62,128 nucleotides of DNA from an uncultured Bacillota bacterium (GTDB taxonomy: Bacteria; Bacillota_I; Bacilli_A; RF39; UBA660), in contig CAMOVA010000002.1 in assembly GCA_946626905.1 (NCBI GenBank), forward strand, positions 1 through 62,128, read 5' to 3'. This document shows, piece after piece, positions 55,546 through 62,128 of this stretch (the stretch's first letter is position 1; each line of letters starts with the position of its first letter). The position numbers were made by a program, and so were the translations under genes. The notes under the pieces are model-generated. The model saw nothing but the letters and a program-made list of their open reading frames with translations, had not been told where the DNA came from and did not search any database.

Positions 55546-56466
55546 ATGAATAAAAAGGGTTTTACATTAGTTGAACTTTTAGCAGTTCTAATAATACTAT
55601 CTTTATTAGCGGTAATATCAGTAACAGCAGTTTCAAAATCATTAAATCAATATAGAGATAGATTATATAACACTCAAAAAGAAAATATAAAATCAGCAGC
55701 ACGTATGTGGGCTACTGATCATAAAGAACTTTTACCAATCGATGATCCAAGTTCTTCAAATACAGTATGCGTTTATCCAAATACTTGTCCACAAAAATAT
55801 TCAGTATTAGCTATAGATTTGGCTAAATTACAAGATGAAGGATATATAGATAAAAACTTAAAGAATGTAAAAAACAAAGAATCTTTAGATAATGCAATTG
55901 TTAAAATTGCTAAAATAGAAGGTTCTAAACAATATGATTATCAATTAATAGTAAAAAAAGAAGTTGTTTATAATGCAGGAGATGTTATTACTGTTAATGT
56001 TAATTCGACTTCTAAACGTGAGTTTGTAGTTTTAGAACCATCAACAAGTATTGAAGGAACAGTAAGAGCAATATTAAAAGCAAATTATAGTACAAATAAA
56101 CAATGGTGTTCTAAAACTAACTGTGATACATTTGATTTAGATAATTTACCAAATAACTGGGATTACGTAAAGTCAGTGTCAACACTTTCATATAAAGATG
56201 TAGAAACTGCTAAAATTAATGGTTCTATTAATACAGTTTATGGTACGGCTCCAGCATATTGGACTATTTTTGGTAATACTGGTAGTTTCTGGATATCTGG
56301 TTATATGGATAATGTTTCTAATGGTAAGTCATTTGATTGTACTATTTCAATAACATGTACAAATTCAACTTGTACAGGTAAAGCTGGTCAAACATTAAAA
56401 GACAGATCTTCAACTAGTGGAGTTAGGCCAGTTATTGTAGTAAGTAAAGATAAAATTGAACAATAA
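55546..56466 (+). CDS. type IV pilin-like protein with C-terminal domain
   Basis: 306 residues. The first 125 parallel the preceding protein: MNKKGFTLVELLAVL signal, hydrophobic helix, Cys pair CVYPNTC, and LAKLQDEGYIDKNLKN. A second domain of about 160 residues follows, with further Cys pairs (CSKTNC and CTISITC region) and a terminal SGVRPVIVVSKD, an ending seen in extracellular sugar-binding-like domains of gut Firmicutes. This suggests a pilin backbone carrying a larger displayed domain. ATG 55546 follows GTGGAGGAATAAT. No dedicated secretion genes nearby. Confidence 0.82.
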   Translation: MNKKGFTLVELLAVLIILSLLAVISVTAVSKSLNQYRDRLYNTQKENIKSAARMWATDHKELLPIDDPSSSNTVCVYPNTCPQKYSVLAIDLAKLQDEGYIDKNLKNVKNKESLDNAIVKIAKIEGSKQYDYQLIVKKEVVYNAGDVITVNVNSTSKREFVVLEPSTSIEGTVRAILKANYSTNKQWCSKTNCDTFDLDNLPNNWDYVKSVSTLSYKDVETAKINGSINTVYGTAPAYWTIFGNTGSFWISGYMDNVSNGKSFDCTISITCTNSTCTGKAGQTLKDRSSTSGVRPVIVVSKDKIEQ

Positions 56467-56493
56467 GCAATACTATAAGTATTGCTTTTTTTT
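56465..56493 (+). terminator. terminator of the pilin-like operon
   Basis: AAGCAATACT (56465-56474), loop ATA, AGTATTGCTT (56478-56487), then T's. Confidence 0.9.
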
Positions 56494-56525
56494 GATAATT
56501 TGATACAATATTTTTGGTGATTACA

Positions 56526-57254
56526 ATGTTATATTCAAGTATAAAAAATGAAAAGATTAAAGAAATAAAGAAACTAAATCAAAAGAAATATCGTGATAAA
56601 TCTAATTTATTTTTAATAGAGGGTGAACACTTAGTTTTAGAAGCTTATAAAACAGGTAATATTAAAGAATTGATTTTAGAACAAGATACAGTTTTGCCTC
56701 TTGATGTAGATACTATGTATGTTACTAATGACATTATCAATTATATTAGTGATACAATGTCCCCACAAAATATTATGGCTGTTTGTAATAAATTAGATGA
56801 AAAAGAAGATATAGGTAATAGAATTTTAATACTTGATGATATTAATGATCCAGGTAATTTAGGTACAATTATAAGAAGTGCGGTTGCTTTTAATGTTGAT
56901 ACGATAGTTTTGAGTAAAGATACTGTTGATTTATATAACCCAAAAGTATTACGTTCTACTCAAGGTATGTTATTTCATATAAATATTATAAGAAAAGATT
57001 TAAGTAGTTATATAAAAGAATTAAAGAAAAAAGGTTATCAACTTTTAAGTACAAATGTTGAATATGGAAAAAATGTAAATAGTATTTCAAAAAATGAAAA
57101 ATGTGCTATAATAATGGGCAATGAAGCAAATGGTGTTAAAAGCGAATTAGCGCAGTTATGTGATGATTATTTATATATAGATATGAATGAAGATTGTGAA
57201 AGTTTAAATGTCGCAGTCGCAACTAGTATTATTTTATATGAAATGAATAAGTAG
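56526..57254 (+). CDS. SpoU/TrmH-family RNA 2'-O-methyltransferase
   Basis: 242 residues. N-terminal substrate-binding part (FLIEGEHLVLEAYKTGNI), then the SPOUT knot with motif 1 DINDPGNLGTIIRSA, motif 2 IMGNEANGV and motif 3 SLNVAVATSIILYE. It methylates a ribose 2'-OH of rRNA or tRNA with SAM; target unknown. ATG 56526 follows TTGGTGATTACA. It is 7 nt upstream of rimM and likely shares transcript with rimM-trmD. Confidence 0.92.
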   Translation: MLYSSIKNEKIKEIKKLNQKKYRDKSNLFLIEGEHLVLEAYKTGNIKELILEQDTVLPLDVDTMYVTNDIINYISDTMSPQNIMAVCNKLDEKEDIGNRILILDDINDPGNLGTIIRSAVAFNVDTIVLSKDTVDLYNPKVLRSTQGMLFHINIIRKDLSSYIKELKKKGYQLLSTNVEYGKNVNSISKNEKCAIIMGNEANGVKSELAQLCDDYLYIDMNEDCESLNVAVATSIILYEMNK

Positions 57255-57261
57255 GTGTTTT

Positions 57262-57756
57262 ATGGATTATATATTTGTTGGTAAAATAGTAAATACTCAT
57301 GGTATAAAAGGTGAGTTAAGAATAAAATCTGATTTTAAATATAAAAAAGATATTTTTAAAACAGATTTAAATTTATATATTGGAGAAGAAAAAGTTTCAA
57401 AAAAAATAAAATCTTATCGTGTACATAAAGATTATGATATGGTTGTTTTTGATGATGTTTCTTCAATAAATGATGTATTAATTTATAAGGGTAAAAATGT
57501 TTATGTTAAAAGAGATGAATTAAACATAAATGGTGTATTAGATGAAGATTTAATAAATATGAATGTTTATTCTAATGGTATTTTTAAAGGTATATTAACA
57601 GATATATTAAGAAGTAAAGCTCATGATATTTTAGTTATTGAAAATGAAGGTAAAAAATATTTAGTTCCATATATAGATGAATTTGTTTCTAATATAGATT
57701 TAAAAGAAAAGAAAATAGATATAAAAGAAATAGAGGGATTATTTAATGAAGATTGA
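57262..57756 (+). CDS. rimM: ribosome maturation factor RimM
   Basis: Helps assemble the 30S head. 164 residues with the N-terminal VGKIVNTHGIKGELRIKS, the two beta-barrel halves, and the C-terminal PRC-barrel part HDILVIENEGKKYLVPYIDEFV. ATG follows GTAGGTGTTTT. It overlaps trmD by 11 nt, the usual rimM-trmD order. Confidence 0.95.
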   Translation: MDYIFVGKIVNTHGIKGELRIKSDFKYKKDIFKTDLNLYIGEEKVSKKIKSYRVHKDYDMVVFDDVSSINDVLIYKGKNVYVKRDELNINGVLDEDLINMNVYSNGIFKGILTDILRSKAHDILVIENEGKKYLVPYIDEFVSNIDLKEKKIDIKEIEGLFNED

Positions 57757-58417
57757 TATATTAACTCTTTTTCCTGAAATGTTTGAAGGCTTTGTTAATA
57801 CTTCAATAATTAAAAGAGCAATTGATAAAAAACTAATTGAAATAAATGTTCATAATATTAGAGATTATTCTCCTTTTAAAAATAAAAGGGTAGATGATTA
57901 TCCATATGGTGGTGGAGAAGGAATGGTTCTTATGTGTGAGCCAGTAGTAAGCGCTATTGAAGATGTTAAAACAGAAGATTCATTAGTTATTCTTATGACT
58001 CCACAAGGAGAAAAATTTAATCAACAAAAAGCTTATGAATTAAAAGAAAAAAAACATATTATACTAGTTTGTGGTCATTATGAAGGATTTGATGAAAGAA
58101 TTAGAAATTATGTTGATTTAGAATTAAGTATAGGTGATTATATTTTAACAGGTGGTGAATTACCATCTATGATAATTACAGATAGTATAACAAGATTAAT
58201 AGATGGAGTTATTCTTCATGAATCAAGTTTAAATGAATCTTTTAATGATAATTTGCTTGATTATCCAGTCTATACAAAACCAAGTGATTTTAGAGGAGAT
58301 AAAGTTCCTGAAGTATTACTTTCAGGTCACCATGAAAATATTAATAAATGGCGTAAAGAAGAAAGTATAAAAAGGACTAGAATTAGAAGACCTGATTTAT
58401 TAAAGGATGATGATTAA
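57746..58417 (+). CDS. trmD: tRNA (guanine37-N1)-methyltransferase TrmD
   Basis: Methylates G37 of tRNAs to prevent frameshifting. 223 residues, normal length, with FPEMFEGFVNTSII, the knot residues YPYGGGEGMVLMCEPV, CGHYEGFDERI and IGDYILTGGELPSMIITD. Starts within rimM after AGAGGGATTATTT. rplS does not follow, unlike in most Bacilli; it is at 18.8 kb. Confidence 0.96.
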   Translation: MKIDILTLFPEMFEGFVNTSIIKRAIDKKLIEINVHNIRDYSPFKNKRVDDYPYGGGEGMVLMCEPVVSAIEDVKTEDSLVILMTPQGEKFNQQKAYELKEKKHIILVCGHYEGFDERIRNYVDLELSIGDYILTGGELPSMIITDSITRLIDGVILHESSLNESFNDNLLDYPVYTKPSDFRGDKVPEVLLSGHHENINKWRKEESIKRTRIRRPDLLKDDD

Positions 58418-58418
58418 T

Positions 58419-58868
58419 ATGCAGAAAACATATACAATTGTAAAAGAACAAGTAAACGGTGATAAGGTATATATTGATTACACTAAAATAAATGGGTATA
58501 AATTTAAACCTAAAAATAAAAGTAATTCTAAAATAAAAATTAATTCTTTAGTTATAATTAAACCATCATTTACAACAAAAGTATTAAAGAAAAAAGTTAA
58601 GAAAAAATTAGATTTTTATTTAAAGTATATGATATCATTGATAGATAATGAAACAGATTCTACACCAGGTGATTTAAATGAAGTTTTAGGTGAATTAAAA
58701 CGTTATAGAGCAATTGTAGAATATAAATATAGTAAATATTTAGAAAAAAAATATATTGAATTATTATTAAAGAAAATTGATATATTAGAACATGAATTAA
58801 AAATGAAAATAATCATCATACAAGAAGAAATGATGTATGAAAAACAAGAAAATAATAAGTCAAAATAA
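58419..58868 (+). CDS. hypothetical helical protein after trmD
   Basis: 149 residues, very Lys-rich, mostly helical, no membrane segment (KPSFTTKVLKKKVKKKLDFYLKYMISLIDNETDSTPGDLNEVL, paraphrased by its core, is followed by long helices). Three in-frame ATGs occur; 58419 is chosen because it lies just after the trmD stop at a usable distance from AAAGGATGATG, but 58407 and 58410 remain possible. It probably ends the SpoU-rimM-trmD transcript. No family recognised. Confidence 0.55.
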   Translation: MQKTYTIVKEQVNGDKVYIDYTKINGYKFKPKNKSNSKIKINSLVIIKPSFTTKVLKKKVKKKLDFYLKYMISLIDNETDSTPGDLNEVLGELKRYRAIVEYKYSKYLEKKYIELLLKKIDILEHELKMKIIIIQEEMMYEKQENNKSK

Positions 58869-58887
58869 CTACAAATGTAGTTTTTTT
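58867..58887 (+). terminator. terminator after the trmD operon
   Basis: AACTAC (58867-58872), loop AAAT, GTAGTT (58877-58882), then T. Confidence 0.8.
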
Positions 58888-58915
58888 GTTAAATGTTAAA
58901 AAAGTGTGCTATAAT
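58886..58915 (+). promoter_or_regulatory. promoter of corA
   Basis: TTGTTA (58886-58891), 18-bp spacer, TATAAT (58910-58915) preceded by TGC. Confidence 0.6.
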
Positions 58916-58937
58916 ATTGGCGATTGGAGGGGTAACC

Positions 58938-59873
58938 ATGTTGAAAATTTATAAGACTACTAAAGAAAAAAGAATAAAAAAGACTAAAAAAATAGTAGAA
59001 GAATGTTGGATAGAATTAACAAATCCAGATAATAGGGAAATAGATAGAGTAGTTAATACTACTGGAATTGATAAAGATTTAATTGTAAAAATGCTGGATG
59101 AAGAAGAAAGACCACGTATTGAAACAAGTGATAATGCAACATTAGTAGTAATAGATACTCCATACTTGGAATTTGTTAATAATAAATTTGAATTCTTAAC
59201 TTATCCTTTAGGAATTATAATCGCAAGCAATTATTTGATAACAGTTTCTCCTAAAAAGGTAAATATTCTAAATGATTTTAAACATAATAAAGTTAAAAAC
59301 TTTAGGACTTCTAAAAAAACTAGATTTTTAATTCAAATATTACTTAAAACAGCTAATGCTTATCAAAAAGCATTACAAGATGTTAATAAGAACATAAATA
59401 TGAAAGAAGAAGTATTAAAAAAATCTACAAAAAATAGTGATTTAATTGATATGCTTGAAATAGAAAAAACCTTAGTATATTTCTTAACATCTTTAAAAGC
59501 TAATGATTTAGTGTTGGAAAAACTTAATAAAGGAATAGTAGTAGAATTATTTGAAGGAGATTCTGATTTATTAGAGGATGCAATAATTGAAAATAAACAG
59601 GCTATTGAGATGAGTGAAATATATAGAAATATCTTAAATTCAATAACTGAAACATATGCAACAATTGTATCTAATAATTTAAATAATGTCATGAAATTTT
59701 TAGCTGGTATTACAATTATTCTTTCATTACCTAATATTATAACTTCATATTTAGGTATGAATATTCCATTAATAGTAAATAAATTACCAAATCCAGAATT
59801 ATGTGTTTTCTTATTCTGCGTGGTAATCTCGGTTATAGTAACAATTATATTAAAGAAAAAAGAAATGTTATAA
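58938..59873 (+). CDS. corA: CorA-family magnesium channel
   Basis: Homopentameric divalent-cation channel. 311 residues: N-terminal cytoplasmic alpha/beta domain, long stalk helices (about 130-245), then two C-terminal membrane segments with the pore motif Gly-Met-Asn in SYLGMNIPL between them and a basic tail KKKEML. All required elements are present. ATG 58938 follows GGAGGGGTAACC; the frame from 58893 overlaps the promoter. It is monocistronic. Confidence 0.92.
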   Translation: MLKIYKTTKEKRIKKTKKIVEECWIELTNPDNREIDRVVNTTGIDKDLIVKMLDEEERPRIETSDNATLVVIDTPYLEFVNNKFEFLTYPLGIIIASNYLITVSPKKVNILNDFKHNKVKNFRTSKKTRFLIQILLKTANAYQKALQDVNKNINMKEEVLKKSTKNSDLIDMLEIEKTLVYFLTSLKANDLVLEKLNKGIVVELFEGDSDLLEDAIIENKQAIEMSEIYRNILNSITETYATIVSNNLNNVMKFLAGITIILSLPNIITSYLGMNIPLIVNKLPNPELCVFLFCVVISVIVTIILKKKEML

Positions 59874-59880
59874 TGTGTAA

Positions 59881-59909
59881 AGTTAAAAGTACAATTTTAA
59901 CTTTTTTTT
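59881..59909 (+). terminator. terminator of corA
   Basis: AGTTAAAA (59881-59888), loop GTACAA, TTTTAACT (59895-59902), then seven T. Confidence 0.88.
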
Positions 59910-59940
59910 AAATTTTATTTAATCGAAATAGTTATTATGC

Positions 59941-59946
59941 TATAAT
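59941..59946 (+). promoter_or_regulatory. extended -10 promoter of ppdK
   Basis: TGcTATAAT with the hexamer at 59941-59946, 28 nt before the start. No clear -35. Confidence 0.6.
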
Positions 59947-59974
59947 TAAAAGTGTCAGTAAGGGAGGAAAATAA

Positions 59975-62128
59975 ATGACAAAATGGGTATACCTTTTTAA
60001 AGAAGGAAATGCAGATATGAGAAACTTACTTGGTGGAAAAGGAGCAAACTTAGCAGAAATGACTAATATTGGACTTCCTGTACCTCAAGGGTTCACAATT
60101 ACTACAGAAGCATGTACAAAATATTATGAAGACGGAAGAGAAATAAATGATGAAATTCAAGGTCAAATAAATGAGTACATCGAAAAAATGGAAGAAATAA
60201 CTGGAAAGAAATTTGGAGATAAAGAAAATCCACTTTTAGTTTCAGTAAGAAGTGGAGCTAGAGCATCTATGCCAGGTATGATGGATACTATTCTTAATTT
60301 AGGACTTAATGAAGAAGTAGTTAATGTAATAGCAGAAAAATCAAATAATCCAAGATGGGCATGGGATTGTTATAGAAGATTTATTCAAATGTATTCAGAT
60401 GTTGTTATGGAAGTAGGAAAAAAATACTTTGAACAATTAATTGATGAAATGAAAGATAAAAAAGGTGTTAAACAAGATATTGAATTAGATGCAGATGATT
60501 TAAAAGAATTAGCACGTGAATTTAAAGAAGAATATAAAAATAAAATAGGAACTGATTTCCCAGATGATCCAAAAGAACAATTAATGGGAGCTATTAAAGC
60601 TGTATTTAGATCATGGGATAATCCAAGAGCTAATGTTTATAGAAGAGATAATGATATTCCTTATTCATGGGGAACTGCTGTAAATGTTCAATCAATGGCA
60701 TTTGGTAACATGGGAGATGACTGTGGTACTGGTGTTGCATTTACACGTGATCCAGCTACTGGAGAAAAAGGATTATTTGGAGAATTCTTAACTAATGCTC
60801 AAGGTGAAGACGTTGTTGCTGGTGTTCGTACACCAATGCATATAACTGAAATGGAAGATAAATTCCCAGAAGCATTTAAGGAATTTAAAGAAGTTTGTAA
60901 AACTCTAGAAAATCATTATAGAGATATGCAAGATATGGAATTTACTGTAGAACATGGTAAACTTTATATGTTACAAACAAGAAATGGTAAAAGAACTGCC
61001 AAAGCTGCTTTAAAAATTGCATGTGATTTAGTTGATGAAGGAATGCGTAGTGAAGAAGAAGCAGTTTCAATGATAGATCCAAGAAACTTAGATACACTAT
61101 TACATCCACAATTTGATACAGCTGCACTTAAAGCAACTGAACCACTTGGTAAAGGTTTAGGAGCAAGTCCAGGTGCTGCATGTGGAAAAGTTGTATTTAC
61201 TGCTGAAGATGCTGCAACATGGGCAGAAAAAGGTGAAAAAGTTGTACTTGTTAGACTTGAAACTTCACCAGAAGATATTACAGGTATGAAAGCTGCTCAA
61301 GGTATCTTAACAGTTCGTGGTGGAATGACATCACATGCTGCAGTAGTAGCTCGTGGTATGGGTACTTGCTGTGTTTCAGGATGTGGAGATATTATTATGG
61401 ATGAAGATAATAAACAATTTACATTAGCAGGAACTACTTTCCATGAAGGTGATTATATTTCAATAGATGGTTCAACAGGAAATATTTATGCCGGACAAAT
61501 TAAGACTGTAGATGCTACAATAGCAGGAGAATTTGAAAGAGTTATGCAGTGGGCAGATAAATATAGAACATTAAAAGTAAGAACTAATGCTGATACTCCA
61601 GCAGATGCTAAGAAAGCTAGAGAACTAGGAGCAGAAGGTATTGGACTTTGTCGTACAGAACACATGTTCTTTGAAGAAGATAGAATTGCTGCATTTAGAG
61701 AAATGATTTGTTCTGATACAGTAGAAGAAAGGGAAGCTGCATTAGAAAAAATACTTCCTTATCAACAAAATGACTTTGAACAATTATATGAAGCATTAGA
61801 AGGTTGTCCAGTTACAATTAGATATTTGGACCCACCTTTACATGAATTTGTTCCAACTGAAGAAGCAGATATTAAAAAACTTGCTGATGCTCAAGGTAAG
61901 ACAGTTGAACAAATTAAAAACATAATAGATTCATTACATGAATTTAATCCAATGATGGGACATAGAGGATGTAGACTTGCAGTTACATATCCTGAAATAG
62001 CTAAAATGCAAACTAAAGCAGTTATTAGAGCTGCAATAAATGTATCAAAGAAACATCCAGATTGGAATGTTGTACCAGAAATAATGATTCCACTTGTATG
62101 TGAAGTAAAAGAATTAAAATATGTTAAA
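59975..62128 (+). CDS. ppdK: pyruvate phosphate dikinase (3' end beyond window)
   Basis: Interconverts pyruvate, ATP and phosphate with PEP, AMP and pyrophosphate. The frame is open for 718 codons to the window edge, missing roughly the last 150-160 residues of a protein usually near 875. Visible are the N-terminal ATP-grasp region (LLGGKGANLAEMTNIGLPVP, SVRSGARASMPGMMDTILN), the phospho-histidine domain with GGMTSHAAVVARGMG, and the beginning of the PEP/pyruvate barrel (GAEGIGLCRTEHMFF, GCRLAVTYPEIAKMQ). The ATG follows AGGGAGGAAAATAA. It may replace or reverse pyruvate kinase in pyrophosphate-based glycolysis; direction cannot be read from sequence. Confidence 0.95.
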   Translation, partial: MTKWVYLFKEGNADMRNLLGGKGANLAEMTNIGLPVPQGFTITTEACTKYYEDGREINDEIQGQINEYIEKMEEITGKKFGDKENPLLVSVRSGARASMPGMMDTILNLGLNEEVVNVIAEKSNNPRWAWDCYRRFIQMYSDVVMEVGKKYFEQLIDEMKDKKGVKQDIELDADDLKELAREFKEEYKNKIGTDFPDDPKEQLMGAIKAVFRSWDNPRANVYRRDNDIPYSWGTAVNVQSMAFGNMGDDCGTGVAFTRDPATGEKGLFGEFLTNAQGEDVVAGVRTPMHITEMEDKFPEAFKEFKEVCKTLENHYRDMQDMEFTVEHGKLYMLQTRNGKRTAKAALKIACDLVDEGMRSEEEAVSMIDPRNLDTLLHPQFDTAALKATEPLGKGLGASPGAACGKVVFTAEDAATWAEKGEKVVLVRLETSPEDITGMKAAQGILTVRGGMTSHAAVVARGMGTCCVSGCGDIIMDEDNKQFTLAGTTFHEGDYISIDGSTGNIYAGQIKTVDATIAGEFERVMQWADKYRTLKVRTNADTPADAKKARELGAEGIGLCRTEHMFFEEDRIAAFREMICSDTVEEREAALEKILPYQQNDFEQLYEALEGCPVTIRYLDPPLHEFVPTEEADIKKLADAQGKTVEQIKNIIDSLHEFNPMMGHRGCRLAVTYPEIAKMQTKAVIRAAINVSKKHPDWNVVPEIMIPLVCEVKELKYVK

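Noticed and set aside
1..62128. Mollicutes genetic code (TGA = Trp)
   Set aside because: TGA ends several genes at the expected place (mraY, rel, the antitoxin) and Trp is always TGG.
1..62128. CRISPR arrays, IS elements or prophage
   Set aside because: No regularly spaced repeats, transposases, integrases or phage structural genes were seen. The 30-bp repeat pair is the only notable direct repeat.

Overview
This window looks like chromosomal DNA from a very AT-rich, low-GC Gram-positive bacterium of the Bacilli, in the neighbourhood of the Erysipelotrichales and the uncultured relatives of Mollicutes. The placement is inferred from gene content, not from a search. TGA is used only as a stop and TGG for Trp, so this is not the Mollicutes code 4. 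Many genes start 3-5 nt after an AGGTGAT-type Shine-Dalgarno, and many promoters carry an extended -10 (TGnTATAAT or TGnTAAAAT). Genes are closely packed, and convergent pairs often share one terminator hairpin. The organism keeps a full wall: murE with a DNPR motif (predicting meso-diaminopimelate), mraY, a MurF-like ligase, ddl, two SEDS proteins, class B and low-molecular-weight PBPs, and an LTA-synthase-like protein.

Layout. 1-4.0 kb: tail of an unknown acidic protein, cdaA-cdaR (c-di-AMP synthesis), then infC-rpmI-rplT behind an L20-type leader; infC starts at ATC and L20 has a fused C-terminal domain. 4.0-10.1 kb: lytic transglycosylase-like protein with a DUF1292 partner, HtrA protease, LtaS-like enzyme, small membrane protein, lipase-like hydrolase. 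10.1-15.9 kb: PASTA-containing PBP, mraY, ftsW/spoVE, murE. 15.9-20.1 kb: two flavoproteins, rplS, lepB, tRNA-Met. 20.1-24.7 kb: accessory-looking stretch with ASCH and ABC-F genes bracketed by an exact 30-bp repeat, a Fic/antitoxin pair, an XRE membrane regulator and tRNA-Gly. 24.8-33.3 kb: degenerate-GGDEF receptor, YihY, two D,D-carboxypeptidases around an operator-like palindrome, beta-helix surface protein, Y-family polymerase. 33.3-38 kb: LemA, GerQ, PduL, Cse60-like, ParC, YneF. 38-47.5 kb: sortase B and its NPKTG substrate, alpha/beta hydrolase, membrane-anchored MurF, Ddl, lipoprotein, YjcZ-like mini-protein, RodA-type SEDS, SpoVB-type flippase. 47.6-52.1 kb: ComN-like regulator, rel, dtd, AI-2E family transporter. 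52.1-58.9 kb: CotE, rpsP-khpA, sigK, a STAS gene, a sigF/sigG-type sigma gene, two pilin-like proteins, SpoU methylase, rimM-trmD. 58.9 kb to end: CorA and the first part of pyruvate phosphate dikinase.

The main theme is endospore formation in a streamlined genome. GerQ, Cse60, a YjcZ-type mini-protein, CotE, SpoVB, a pro-sigma-K and a STAS-sigma pair are dispersed among housekeeping genes. cotE and gerQ have sequences fitting mother-cell (sigma-E/sigma-K) promoters. The forespore-type sigma operon is unusual: the STAS protein lacks the phosphorylatable Ser of SpoIIAA, and no SpoIIAB anti-sigma kinase lies between it and the sigma gene. Other points of interest are the L20 fusion, the sortase with a large cytoplasmic domain, the MurF with a membrane domain, and a Fic/antitoxin pair lacking key residues on both sides.
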